64,000 nt of DNA from DATJBF01 sp035516795. GTDB lineage: Bacteria; Verrucomicrobiota; Verrucomicrobiia; Palsa-1439. The translations under genes and the position numbers were made by a program. The notes beneath the pieces were generated by a model. The model made no database searches, was not told the origin of the DNA, and saw only the letters and a program-made list of their open reading frames with translations. Location of the stretch: positions 1-64,000 of the forward strand of contig DATIZX010000043.1 in NCBI GenBank assembly GCA_035516795.1. Reading direction: 5' to 3'. Below, piece by piece: positions 7,927 to 17,263 of this stretch (position 1 is its first letter; the number at the start of each line of letters is the position of its first letter).

Positions 7927-9057
7927 TTAGGCTACCGCTTGCTCCGTCAGTGCGTCAAAAAAATGGCATTTTGAGGTGTCAAATGCCATTTCGAGCCGCT
8001 GGCCGATTTCGGCGGTCACGTGGGAATTGACGCGCGCCACAAAGTTGTGATGGACGGTGGTCAGGTGCAAGTAGACTTCCGCGCCCATCGGTTCGACGAC
8101 TTCCACCTTGGCCGGGATGATCTGGTCCGCTTGCCCAAACGAGGGGCTGTGTTTGTCATCAAAATCTTCTGCCCGAACGCCTAAAACGATGGCCCGGCCG
8201 ATGTGTCCGCCCAGTCTCTTGGTCTTATCCTCCGGGATCCGAACGGCAAAGCGATCGTGATTGTTGCTTCCGTCAGCCTGTTCGATAAACCACAAGGCCG
8301 CCTGGCGTTGCTCGAGCCTCCCCTTGAAAAAGTTCATGGGCGGTGAGCCGATAAAACCGGCCACGAACATGTTCTTCGGGTTATCGTACAGCGTGATCGG
8401 CTCGTCGACCTGCTGAATTACCCCGTCTTTCATGACCACAATCCGGTCGCCCATGGTCATGGCCTCCACCTGATCGTGGGTGACGTACACCATCGTCGAG
8501 TTCAGCCGGCTATGAAGCTTGGAGATTTCCGCCCGCATCTGGACGCGCATCTTGGCGTCCAGGTTCGAGAGCGGTTCGTCGAATAAGAACGCCTTGGGCT
8601 TGCGCACGATGGCGCGACCGACCGCGACCCGCTGGCGTTGTCCGCCCGAAAGGGCTTTCGGCTTGCGCTGCAATTGTTCGTCGGTGATGCCGAGGATCTG
8701 GGCGGCTTCGCGAACGCGTTGGTCGATTTCCTTCTTCGGATATTTCCGCAGCATCAAGCCAAACGCCATGTTCTTGTACACCGTCATGTGCGGATACAGT
8801 GCGTAATTCTGGAACACCATGGCAATATCGCGGTCCTTGGGCGGAACGTCGTTGACGCGACGGTTATCGATGTAGATGTTGCCGCTGGTGACCTCTTCGA
8901 GACCGGCAATCATCCGCAACATGGTGGACTTGCCGCAGCCGGACGGGCCAACGAGCACGACGAATTCCCGGTCCTGGATTTCCAGGTTGGTACGATCCAC
9001 GGCGCGGACGCCACCCGGATAGACCTTACAGACGTTCTCGAGGAAAACTTTCGCCAT
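7927..9057 (-). CDS. MsmK/MalK/UgpC-type ABC transporter ATPase, 376 aa
   Basis: This is the cytoplasmic ATPase of a CUT1-type carbohydrate importer. It has Walker A GPSGCGKST, a Q-loop (VFQNYALYPHMTV), the signature LSGGQRQR, Walker B AFLFDEPLSNLDA and the switch histidine in YVTHDQ. A C-terminal OB/TOBE-type domain starts near residue 240 (GFIGSPPMNFFKG). I chose the ATG at 9057 (MAKVFLENV) because family members begin there; an in-frame GTG at 9072 would add five residues. It lies downstream of the six-hairpin protein gene and probably energises the permeases at 14.0-15.9 kb. Confidence 0.93.
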   Translation of the reverse strand: MAKVFLENVCKVYPGGVRAVDRTNLEIQDREFVVLVGPSGCGKSTMLRMIAGLEEVTSGNIYIDNRRVNDVPPKDRDIAMVFQNYALYPHMTVYKNMAFGLMLRKYPKKEIDQRVREAAQILGITDEQLQRKPKALSGGQRQRVAVGRAIVRKPKAFLFDEPLSNLDAKMRVQMRAEISKLHSRLNSTMVYVTHDQVEAMTMGDRIVVMKDGVIQQVDEPITLYDNPKNMFVAGFIGSPPMNFFKGRLEQRQAALWFIEQADGSNNHDRFAVRIPEDKTKRLGGHIGRAIVLGVRAEDFDDKHSPSFGQADQIIPAKVEVVEPMGAEVYLHLTTVHHNFVARVNSHVTAEIGQRLEMAFDTSKCHFFDALTEQAVA

Positions 9058-9141
9058 TATGTACCATCCCACATTTGATTAGCTTGACCCGTTCCAGTGA
9101 ACGCGCCGCAACGTGTCAAACGCATGCTTGGCTGAGCAATA

Positions 9142-12100
9142 TCACAGCCGACTGCCATTCCGTTTCCTATCACTGGGAATATCTCCTCTCGGCACAAATA
9201 CAGTCACGCGACTGAAAGCGCCATCGCGCGCAAAAATGGAGTTGCTGTCTGACCGATCGATAGCCGGGGATGGCACGTCCTTGAGCGTGCCGTCGTAACG
9301 CTGCAGGCAAACGCCGGGCCGGTCGGCCAACTGATAACAAAATGGCACCTGACAGTACGTGAAACCGAGAGTGCCGGCTGGCATTTCCCAAACCCTTTCA
9401 GTGCCTTGAAGATCGACGTATGAAAAGGAATGTGGTTTTGTGAAAAACTCTGACTGGTGGAGCAGTCGTGGTGCAAAGCGCAGGCAACCATTTTCAACCT
9501 CGATGCCGAGTTCACCCCAGCGTATCAGGATCTCCTCTTTCACCTGCCCGGTCATGCCGGGCTGCTGAGCGCCGCGATGGCGCGGTGAGTGCGAATGCGG
9601 ATCGGTCGGAAAAGCGCCGTACTCCTCTGGGCTCTTGCGAAAGCCGAGGCCATCGCGAATTTCATCATAAGCTGCGGCAAGTTGTTTTGCGATTTGCGGA
9701 CTGCTTGTGGTGCGGTAGCATTCCTGCACAGCGAGCAGCAGTTTCGCGACCATGTGCCAGTAAATACTGCCCAAGCCCTCGAAAGCGAAGAATCTGTTAC
9801 TCCGTCCAGTAAACTCGCTATGACGGAACGTTGTCTCCCACAGGTCCAGCACCGTCTTGCGGGTCCCCTGTTCTGCGCCAAGTTTGTCGAGTTGCGCGCT
9901 CACATCGGCGGCGTTGCGGAGATCGGCCTGAAAATGCCATTGGCCAAGTTGGTCCTTCACAAATAAGGAGCTGTCTTGGAGTGGTGGCAGGCCACTGAAA
10001 GTATTACGAGCTAGGAAAGATGGCAACACGCGATCCGGGTAGAGCATGTAGCTTCGTTCGTCGACCCGATAAAGGTCGCTCTTCCGCAACGCCCGCAGTA
10101 AAGCAACCGCATCGGCCGGGCTGACGCCGCCAGAACTCAGTACAGCCACCTGGCCTTCAAGCATGAGATCGTGGTTCTGCACAGCGGCCCGTTCCCCATC
10201 AATGTGCAGCACATTGTAACTATGGTACAACCCATCGGCACGGCGGTTGGCGCGAATACTCGCATCGATCACCGGCAAGGCAACTGCAATCAGGTCGCGG
10301 ATCGATTCGGTCTTCGTGGTTACCCGGCCGCCTATGCTGTGCCGGTAGATCGTCTGGCGATGAGCGGTGCCAGCGCGACCCAGCCTCGCCATCAGTTGAA
10401 ACCGTGCCCCGTCGTCAAAACCCTGTCCTGTCTGGCTTCCGGCTTCCTGCAGAACACTGGTGATATCTGCAAGGAGCTTTGCAACCGGAGCCGAGATCTC
10501 GATCGTAGGGGCGGCGCCGGCGAGCAGCCGATCGAGAAAAGTCAGGTAGCGGCGAAGGTGGTACACGGTCACCATCGAGAGCCCCCAGCCGGCTAAGGCG
10601 TTGTTCGCATCGTTCCACTCCGGCCGCTGGGTGTTAAGCCAAATGCCGCCTCCTGGCACGAGGTTGCTCAGCTTGACCAGCAAAGGCACCAAGAGTTTTT
10701 CTCCGAGAGATACGAGAAGGACTTCGCCGCGATCGTCGGTGAGCAACTTGGCATCGTTTCCGAGTTTCTGTGAGCACGCCATCAACTGTTCGTGCAGCGA
10801 TTGGTTGAAGATAATGGACTCACGTGGATCGTTGACAAGGTCATCGAAACCGTCGATTTCGTATGGCACATTGGCATAGGCGTAGGCGTTGTCATTCAAG
10901 CGAGCCGCGAGTTGATTGGGCTGAAATCGCTCGTAGCTCTCCAGCAACCGTAAGAGGTAGACAATCTGATGATCGCCCCAGTAACCGATGTGACCCCACG
11001 GATGAGCGGCGTCGCGGACTTCCCAGTCAATGCCCGCACGGCTGATGCGATAAGGATTGTAGCCATCGGCAGTTGAGGCGTTTAGAAATACGGTGATCAT
11101 CTGTTCCAAAAACGAAGGGTAGCTTTGGGCAAGGCTCTCCCAATTCTGGAAGATGTCCCGCCAATTGCCCTGGTAGGCGTAGATGAGATTGCCACCGTCG
11201 TCCTTGATGTGAATATCGAACCGGTTCCAAGGACGGCTTGGATCACCATGGCGACGGCTGAACGTGAGCGGTAGATATTCCCGCGTTAGGCGGGTCAACT
11301 GAGCGTCGCCGCGTTTCGCAACTTCATCGAGTAACTGGGCCAAAGTCTGGGATCGCTGCAAAGACTCGATCCATTGCTGGTGCCGACTGAACACGGGTTG
11401 ATTGCGCGTGAGAATGAATTCCGCAAAATCGGCGATTGGGAAACGATAGGAATCATGGAAGGTTCCGCCACGCATGCAGTTGAAAAGCACATTGGCGAAG
11501 TGGTGGACACTGGCCGTCTGGTCGGCCGTATCCTGCAGGCCGTCGGCAGCCGCGATGCGGCGGCGCAAGCCCGTACGGTTTGCCTCGATGCTCTTCCGCA
11601 AAGATTGGACAAGTTGAGAGGGATCGCTCAGTTCTGTTTGCAGACGGACGATTGCGGCGTGATCCAGTCCGGTATCGGCAACGCTGACCCATTCATGGGG
11701 CCGGTGTATGGTCACGGTTGCGGCAGCGCCGACAAGATACGCTCCCATTTCTCCCCGCACCCTCGGCTCCGGGACCACGGGCGCTCCACGTCGGAATGCC
11801 TCGACTTGTCGGTCGGAAAGCAGAACGATGGGGCGCACGTGCCCTAAAGACCAGGCACATGCCGCGCGCAGCGACTCACTGGCTTCCGCGCGGTCGGAGA
11901 TGCCGGCGTTCAACGTGTAGAGCGCCAGCTCCGACTCTGGCAAGGATTCATGACGCATGTAGGCGGCGGCGAGATAACTGAATTGCTTGAACGTCTCTTC
12001 GCTGACGTTCGGCGGCAGAAGCTGATGCCAGCCGTCAAGATATCTCACCTCGACGGGCTCGGATTGCAGACTCTCAAGCCGGCATTCTCGCACGAAACCG

Positions 12101-12513
12101 TACGGCTCGCCGGTGGTGAGGCTCCAGCGAAAACACAGCCCGAGGTCCTCGTTGATTTCTTCGAAAATCACCCCGGTCCCGTACACGTCCTTGTACAGAT
12201 GCCTGCTGAGCCGATAAGTACGGCCGTCGCGCCAAGGTTCCCATAGTAACCACTGGCCGTCGCGTTTCACTAGCATGATGGTAAGCGCGCCGCTGGTGTC
12301 GGGGTGACGCAGGACCTTGTCGACGGTCTGATACGGGAAGAGTGCGTGGTCGGGATCCATACGCCCCGCCGTAAATGGCGAGTTACTGCCAATGAAAAGC
12401 CAGTGGTCACTATCGCTGACGATGCTCATCAGAAACGGGCTGAGCTTGTCCACGTGGCGAATGCGAATATAGCTTTCACCATTGAGCGTTACGAAATCGC
12501 TCTCGGAATCCAT
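9142..12513 (-). CDS. Large six-hairpin (alpha/alpha)6 glycosidase- or phosphorylase-like protein, 1123 aa
   Basis: A cytoplasmic protein with no signal peptide. The N-terminal beta-rich region contains DSDHWLFIGSNSPFTAGR and NPDHALFPY-like blocks (here MDPDHALFPYQT). The central helical region has RPWNRFDIHIKDDGG, YQGNWRDIFQNWESLAQSYP and PEWNDANNALAGWG, which look like the acidic active-site loops of (alpha/alpha)6 barrels such as GH94 or GH15-type enzymes. The exact family and substrate are not known to me. The start at 12513 (MDSESDFVTLNG) has a better site (AAGGGG, 9 bases) than the alternative ATG at 12564 (AAGG), which would add 17 residues. It is divergent from the GH30 gene and 84 bases upstream of the ATPase gene. 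Confidence 0.7.
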   Translation of the reverse strand: MDSESDFVTLNGESYIRIRHVDKLSPFLMSIVSDSDHWLFIGSNSPFTAGRMDPDHALFPYQTVDKVLRHPDTSGALTIMLVKRDGQWLLWEPWRDGRTYRLSRHLYKDVYGTGVIFEEINEDLGLCFRWSLTTGEPYGFVRECRLESLQSEPVEVRYLDGWHQLLPPNVSEETFKQFSYLAAAYMRHESLPESELALYTLNAGISDRAEASESLRAACAWSLGHVRPIVLLSDRQVEAFRRGAPVVPEPRVRGEMGAYLVGAAATVTIHRPHEWVSVADTGLDHAAIVRLQTELSDPSQLVQSLRKSIEANRTGLRRRIAAADGLQDTADQTASVHHFANVLFNCMRGGTFHDSYRFPIADFAEFILTRNQPVFSRHQQWIESLQRSQTLAQLLDEVAKRGDAQLTRLTREYLPLTFSRRHGDPSRPWNRFDIHIKDDGGNLIYAYQGNWRDIFQNWESLAQSYPSFLEQMITVFLNASTADGYNPYRISRAGIDWEVRDAAHPWGHIGYWGDHQIVYLLRLLESYERFQPNQLAARLNDNAYAYANVPYEIDGFDDLVNDPRESIIFNQSLHEQLMACSQKLGNDAKLLTDDRGEVLLVSLGEKLLVPLLVKLSNLVPGGGIWLNTQRPEWNDANNALAGWGLSMVTVYHLRRYLTFLDRLLAGAAPTIEISAPVAKLLADITSVLQEAGSQTGQGFDDGARFQLMARLGRAGTAHRQTIYRHSIGGRVTTKTESIRDLIAVALPVIDASIRANRRADGLYHSYNVLHIDGERAAVQNHDLMLEGQVAVLSSGGVSPADAVALLRALRKSDLYRVDERSYMLYPDRVLPSFLARNTFSGLPPLQDSSLFVKDQLGQWHFQADLRNAADVSAQLDKLGAEQGTRKTVLDLWETTFRHSEFTGRSNRFFAFEGLGSIYWHMVAKLLLAVQECYRTTSSPQIAKQLAAAYDEIRDGLGFRKSPEEYGAFPTDPHSHSPRHRGAQQPGMTGQVKEEILIRWGELGIEVENGCLRFAPRLLHQSEFFTKPHSFSYVDLQGTERVWEMPAGTLGFTYCQVPFCYQLADRPGVCLQRYDGTLKDVPSPAIDRSDSNSIFARDGAFSRVTVFVPRGDIPSDRKRNGSRL

Positions 12514-12630
12514 GATTCGTGGCCCCTTAGTTGTTGAACCCAAAGTCGCTGTTTGTGATAGCATGAGGTATGACCTTATTCAAACGGGAGTTTTTGCGGT
12601 TTGTGGTCTTTCCATGGCCCTCTTTTGTCA

Positions 12631-12647
12631 AGGAGCCGTCAGCTCCT
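12631..12647 (+). promoter_or_regulatory. Short hairpin in the GH30 leader
   Basis: AGGAGC and GCTCCT pair perfectly around the loop CGTCA, ending 11 bases before the GH30 ATG. The upstream arm contains AGGAG, a Shine-Dalgarno-like sequence that is too far from the ATG to work unless the hairpin shortens the distance. A regulatory role is inference only. Confidence 0.3.
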
Positions 12648-12658
12648 GATTCCAAGCG

Positions 12659-14014
12659 ATGACCTCGGCCACACGGTTCGATCGTTATATTACGGCGCGT
12701 GACACCGCCGAACGGCTGACGCAAGGCACGCCCCTGATTCTTGATTCGCGTTGCCAAGCACGGTTGCCAACCGTTTCGGTGGATACCAATCGGCACTTTC
12801 AGACCTTCGAAGGATTCGGCGGGGCGTTCACGGAAGCGGCGGCCACGGTACTTTACCGGCTGAGCCCTGAAAACCGGCAGCGCGTCTTGAGCGCGTATTT
12901 TGGCTGGGCGACGGGGCACGGTTACTCGCTGTGCCGAACACACATCAACAGTTGCGACTTCGCGCTGGGCAATTACGCCTACGACGAGGTGCCGGGGGAC
13001 GTGGTCTTGAAGCATTTCTCGATTGAGCGCGACCGGCGCGCGTTGCTGCCGATGATTCACGCGGCGCAGAAAGTCGCGGGAACACCACTGAAAATTCTGG
13101 CTTCGCCGTGGAGTCCGCCGGCGTGGATGAAGACGAACGGTCAGATGAATCACGGCGGCACGCTGAAACCTGAATACCGGGACGCCTGGGCGCGCTACTT
13201 CGCTCGCTACATGCGGGAATACGAACGCGAAGGCGTGCCGATCTGGGCGGTGACGGTTCAGAACGAGCCGGCCGCAGCGCAGCCTTGGGAGTCCTGCCTC
13301 TATTCGGTCCAGGAAGAGAGGGACTTTGTACGCGACCACCTCGGTCCGACGCTCCAACAGGCCGGGCTTGGTCACGTCAAAATTCTGATTTGGGATCATA
13401 ACCGCGACCTGCTCGTGGAACGTGCCCGAGTTGTCTACGACGATCCGCAGGCCAGTCGGTACATCTGGGGTGCGGCATTTCATTGGTATGGTCCAGACAA
13501 GTTTGAAAACGTGCAATTGGTCCACGACACGTGGCCTGACAAACACCTGCTGTTCACGGAGGGCTGTCAGGAAGGCGGCCCGCATCTCGGTTCGTGGGAA
13601 TTGGGAGAGCGCTACGCCCATTCGCTCATCAACGACCTCAACCGTTGGACGGTCGGTTGGATCGACTGGAACCTGGTGCTCGACAAAACGGGTGGGCCGA
13701 ATCACGCCGGCAACTTCTGTAGCGCCCCGATCATCGCCGACACGAGGACCGACCGGCTCATTTTCCAAAGTTCCTACTACTACCTTGGGCACTTCAGCCG
13801 ATTCATCCAACCCGCCGCGGTGAGGATTCTCTGCACGAGCACCGATGAAGAGCTGGAAGTCACCGGTTTTGTCAATCCAGATGGCTCCCTTGCCGTGGTC
13901 GTGCTCAACCGAACGGACGAAGCGTGCAAATTCCAATTGAGACTTGCGGACCGGTCGGGTATCACCACCGTTCCTGCTCATTCGATTTCTACTTACCGCA
14001 GTCATATTTCCTAA
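12659..14014 (+). CDS. GH30 beta-glucosidase / beta-1,6-glucanase-like enzyme, 451 aa
   Basis: A (beta/alpha)8 barrel opens with FQTFEGFGGAFTEAAA, the hallmark of GH30. The acid/base is E203 in TVQNEP and the nucleophile is E301 in LLFTEGCQ. KILASPWSPPAWMK is also typical, and the small beta domain closes the protein (about residues 375-451, with LAVVVLNRT). GH30_1/GH30_3 members act on beta-1,6-glucan, beta-glucosides or glucosylceramide. There is no signal peptide, so it likely works in the cytoplasm on imported beta-1,6-linked oligosaccharides. An in-frame TGA just upstream fixes the start at the ATG. Its stop codon overlaps the stop of the convergent permease gene by two bases. Confidence 0.9.
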   Translation: MTSATRFDRYITARDTAERLTQGTPLILDSRCQARLPTVSVDTNRHFQTFEGFGGAFTEAAATVLYRLSPENRQRVLSAYFGWATGHGYSLCRTHINSCDFALGNYAYDEVPGDVVLKHFSIERDRRALLPMIHAAQKVAGTPLKILASPWSPPAWMKTNGQMNHGGTLKPEYRDAWARYFARYMREYEREGVPIWAVTVQNEPAAAQPWESCLYSVQEERDFVRDHLGPTLQQAGLGHVKILIWDHNRDLLVERARVVYDDPQASRYIWGAAFHWYGPDKFENVQLVHDTWPDKHLLFTEGCQEGGPHLGSWELGERYAHSLINDLNRWTVGWIDWNLVLDKTGGPNHAGNFCSAPIIADTRTDRLIFQSSYYYLGHFSRFIQPAAVRILCTSTDEELEVTGFVNPDGSLAVVVLNRTDEACKFQLRLADRSGITTVPAHSISTYRSHIS

Positions 14015-14928
14015 CCCTTGAGGCCCGTCAGTGAGATCCCTTCGATGAACGTCTTCTGGGTGAAGAAAAACAGGAGGATGATCGGCAACGCAACGAGGGC
14101 GCTGGCCGCCATCAGGTAATGCCATTCGGTCCCGCCCTGTTGGCTCTGGAAAAACTGCAATCCCAGCGCCAGCGTGAAATCTTGCTGGTTCGTCAGGTAA
14201 ATCAATGGCCCGATGAAGTCATTCCACGTGTACATAAACTGAAACAAACCGACCACCATCAACGCCGGCTTACACAACGGCAGAATGATCTGCCAAAAAA
14301 TCCGCAGCTCGCTACACCCATCGATGCGCGCCGCCTCGGAAAGGTCCTTCGGGATCGTCATAAAAAACTGGCGCAACAGGAAGACATTGTAGGCTGCGGC
14401 AAAAAACGAGCCGACCCACAAGGGTTTTAGCGTGCCGATCCATCCCAGCCAGCGAAACAGGCAGTACAACGGCACCATGGTAACGGGGAACGGCACCATC
14501 ATCGTGGCCAAGGCAACCACGAACAATTTGTCGCGCCCGCGCCACTGGATACGCGAGAATCCATACGCCGCCAAGGCGCTCGACGCCACGGTGCCGATCA
14601 CGGTGAGTACGCACAGGATCAACGTGTTTTTCAAGTACATCGGAAAGAACTTCATGGCCCGGATCGCTTCCCCGAAGTTGCTCCAGCGCGGCGCGAACCT
14701 TTTCACGATCTCTGCGTCTGGATACTTGTCCACGTCCGCGGGCTTGATTTCCGTGCGCACGCCGTTCTTCTCGGCATACAAACGGTAGGGAATCCAAGTG
14801 GGCGGGACAGTCATGGTTTGTTCGACAGGCTTTAGCCCCGTGGAAATCATCCACAGCAACGGCGTCAGACAGACGATCGCGCCCAGCACCAGAACCAAAT
14901 AAAGCAGCAATCGTTTCAGCGGGCGCAT
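14011..14928 (-). CDS. Carbohydrate ABC transporter permease (MalG/CUT1 type), 305 aa
   Basis: The protein has six predicted membrane helices and the cytoplasmic EAA loop EAARIDGCSELRIFWQIILP, which docks onto the ATPase. The N-terminal helix LLLYLVLVLGAIVCLTPLLWM and a large periplasmic loop (residues 40-85) are typical of MalG/LacG-like inner-membrane subunits. It is the last gene of the importer operon, three bases after the MalF-type permease, and its stop overlaps that of the convergent GH30 gene. Confidence 0.92.
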   Translation of the reverse strand: MRPLKRLLLYLVLVLGAIVCLTPLLWMISTGLKPVEQTMTVPPTWIPYRLYAEKNGVRTEIKPADVDKYPDAEIVKRFAPRWSNFGEAIRAMKFFPMYLKNTLILCVLTVIGTVASSALAAYGFSRIQWRGRDKLFVVALATMMVPFPVTMVPLYCLFRWLGWIGTLKPLWVGSFFAAAYNVFLLRQFFMTIPKDLSEAARIDGCSELRIFWQIILPLCKPALMVVGLFQFMYTWNDFIGPLIYLTNQQDFTLALGLQFFQSQQGGTEWHYLMAASALVALPIILLFFFTQKTFIEGISLTGLKG

Positions 14929-14931
14929 GAC

Positions 14932-15852
14932 TCACTCGCCTCCATAATAGATGAGCCGTCGTGTCGAGCGCGTGGCGACCCAGGTGAGGAACAGGATGAC
15001 CAGAAACAGGGTCCAGGCCATTGCGCAGGCATAGCCCATCTGATGAAAATCAAACGCGCACTGGTAGAGGTACAACGCATAAAGCAAAGCCGAACGATTT
15101 GGTCCACCAGCGCGGAACGCGACCCCGCCGCCGCCGAGCGCTCCGCCGCTGAACATGATGTAAGCCTGGGCAAACGTCTGCAATGAGGCAATGATGCCCA
15201 TGATGAGGTTGAAATAAATTACGGGCGAAATCATCGGAATCGTAATGTGACGGAATTTTACCCAGGCGTTGGCACCGTCAATTTCTGCCGATTCGTACAG
15301 GGATCGCGGCACGTCCTGCAGCGCCGCGAGGTAGATGACCATGGTGTTGCCGCTGGCCCAAACCGCCATCAGGATCAGCGACGATTTGGTCCATTTCTCG
15401 TCGGCCAGCCATTGGGGGCCTTTGATATGGAACCAACTCAAGGCAATGTTGAGAAGCCCGAGATTCCCGTTCAGGATCCACAGCCAGACCATGCAACTGG
15501 CAACCACGGGGATCAACGACGGCAGGAAATAAATGGTCCGAAACGCGGAACGGCCTTTCACCGATTGATTGAGCAGAACGGCAACCAAGAGGGCCACAAT
15601 CAGACACAGCGGCAACGAAAGTGCGGTGTAATACAGCGTATTGTACAGCGACTGCCAAAACACGCTGTCGGTGACCATGTCGCGATAGTTGAGCGTGCCG
15701 ACCCACAGCGGTTTGGAGAGCACGTCGTAGTCGCAAAACGAGTAATACACCGAGGCGAGGACCGGATAGAGCGTAAACACCAGAAACCCGATGATCCACG
15801 GGCTGGCGAAAGCGAGACCCAGCCAGAGATTGCGCCGTTCACCGCGCGACAT
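14932..15852 (-). CDS. Carbohydrate ABC transporter permease (MalF/CUT1 type), 306 aa
   Basis: Six predicted membrane helices begin with LWLGLAFASPWIIGFLVFTLYP. The EAA loop ESAEIDGANAWVKFRHITIP precedes the last two helices. MalF-type permeases pair with a MalG-type partner in CUT1 importers for oligosaccharides. The glycine-rich loop MFSGGALGGGGVAF before the last helix is a little unusual. The start overlaps the 3' end of the solute-binding protein gene by 14 bases, indicating translational coupling. Confidence 0.92.
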   Translation of the reverse strand: MSRGERRNLWLGLAFASPWIIGFLVFTLYPVLASVYYSFCDYDVLSKPLWVGTLNYRDMVTDSVFWQSLYNTLYYTALSLPLCLIVALLVAVLLNQSVKGRSAFRTIYFLPSLIPVVASCMVWLWILNGNLGLLNIALSWFHIKGPQWLADEKWTKSSLILMAVWASGNTMVIYLAALQDVPRSLYESAEIDGANAWVKFRHITIPMISPVIYFNLIMGIIASLQTFAQAYIMFSGGALGGGGVAFRAGGPNRSALLYALYLYQCAFDFHQMGYACAMAWTLFLVILFLTWVATRSTRRLIYYGGE

Positions 15853-17263
15853 AGTTGCTCCATTCTTTCAAGCGTCCGACTCTGATCGCATCCCATCGTC
15901 GCGTCACGCGGTCCAGCTTCCACTGGATGCGGCGCTGCACTTGGTCGAGCGCCTGCTGCGGCGTCGCGTCCAACGCAATGACACGGTCCGCCGCCACGTT
16001 CAATTCATCAAGATACTCGGCCCACACCGTCAAGCGTGGCACACAATGCGCCTGGGGACTCTTCGCCAGATCGATGAACGTCTGGATGTACGGATTTGGA
16101 TGATGGCGCATGAATTCATCACTGACCTTTACGAACGGACTGAATTTTCGCTGTCCGAGGCACAACTTCTCCATTGGCCCAGGCGTGTTGACGTAGTGGA
16201 TGAATTCGAATGCTTCTTTCGGGTGCGCCGCGCCTTTCGGAATCAACAGCACGTCACACTCGGCCAGCGTCACTTGCGGAAACCGCGCGGGGTCTTTCGC
16301 CGGGAATGGCGCCGCACCCCATTCGAGTTGTGGCGCGTATTTGCTGATGAAGTTGTACATCCATACCCCCTGCAACTCCATGGCCACCTTCCCCGCCAGA
16401 AACGGGTCCGACGGCGACGCGAAGTTGCCAAACGTCGCGCCAAAACTGCGGAGGTTTTCGATCCCGAACTTTTCAGAACTCCGACGCAGCCAGTCAAAAG
16501 TCTGTAGGTCTTCCGGGCTATTCGCTGTAATCTTGCGGTCGCCATCCCACAAATGGCCCCCAAACCACCATACCCACTCCGGCATCCACCAACCGGGCTG
16601 CGTCGGCAGATGCCCCACCTGCACCAGCTTGAAATTTTTCGCGTGCTTTTCGTCTTCCGTCAGATCCGGATAGCGGACCCGCACCCATTTGTCGTCACGT
16701 TGAATTTCCACAATGGTGAGTTGATCCGACATCTTATCGAGTTCATCCGAGCTTTGCGGCGGACGATTGGGATCGAGCCCTGCTTCCCGAAACAGTTTCT
16801 TATTCCAATGCAGGGCGAGCGTGGTCGGCGTGCTGGGCAATGCCCACATGAAACCCTGATAGGCACACTGTTGCCAGTAAGTGGGGATGTAATCGTCGGC
16901 TTTGATGCCGGCCTGTTCGATCATCTTGTTGAGCGGCGTCAGGGCGCCTTTCTGGGCGAAATCGGGAATATAACTCGACCACAATCCCGCGACGTCCGGC
17001 GGATTGCCGCCTGCTGTGGCCAACATGAGCTTGCGCAACATTTCACTAACGGCGAGTTTTTTGACGAAAATGCGATTCTGGGAGTTGTTGAAATCATCGA
17101 CTACGGCCTGCATCGCGTCGTCTTCGAAACCCGTCCACTTCTCCCAATAGCTGACGATGATCCGACCGTCTTTCGTGCGGGCGTCGGCCTTGCGGCCACA
17201 CGAACACAGCGGCAGAAGCAACACCGCCAGCAAGATACAGAGCGCGGCGTGGACCGGTTTCAA
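15839..17263 (-). CDS. Extracellular sugar-binding lipoprotein of the ABC importer, 474 aa
   Basis: A signal sequence (PVHAALCILLAVLLLPL) ends in a lipobox-like LCSC, so the mature protein is probably lipid-anchored. The mature part shows the family 1 extracellular binding-protein pattern: IIVSYWEKWTGFEDDAMQAVVDDFN, MLATAGGNPPDVAGLW, FLAGKVAMELQGVWM and GAAHPKEAFEFIHYV. I chose a TTG start at 17263 because it places the signal peptide at the N terminus. The same frame is open up to an ATG at 17674 inside the transporter gene, but that would put 137 odd residues before the signal. Many tryptophans suggest an aromatic sugar-binding site. Confidence 0.85.
   Translation of the reverse strand: MKPVHAALCILLAVLLLPLCSCGRKADARTKDGRIIVSYWEKWTGFEDDAMQAVVDDFNNSQNRIFVKKLAVSEMLRKLMLATAGGNPPDVAGLWSSYIPDFAQKGALTPLNKMIEQAGIKADDYIPTYWQQCAYQGFMWALPSTPTTLALHWNKKLFREAGLDPNRPPQSSDELDKMSDQLTIVEIQRDDKWVRVRYPDLTEDEKHAKNFKLVQVGHLPTQPGWWMPEWVWWFGGHLWDGDRKITANSPEDLQTFDWLRRSSEKFGIENLRSFGATFGNFASPSDPFLAGKVAMELQGVWMYNFISKYAPQLEWGAAPFPAKDPARFPQVTLAECDVLLIPKGAAHPKEAFEFIHYVNTPGPMEKLCLGQRKFSPFVKVSDEFMRHHPNPYIQTFIDLAKSPQAHCVPRLTVWAEYLDELNVAADRVIALDATPQQALDQVQRRIQWKLDRVTRRWDAIRVGRLKEWSNYVAR

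Noticed and set aside
12527..14125. Minus-strand frame of 532 codons across the GH30 gene
   Set aside because: It is antisense to GH30, whose catalytic motifs are intact, and has no recognisable domain.
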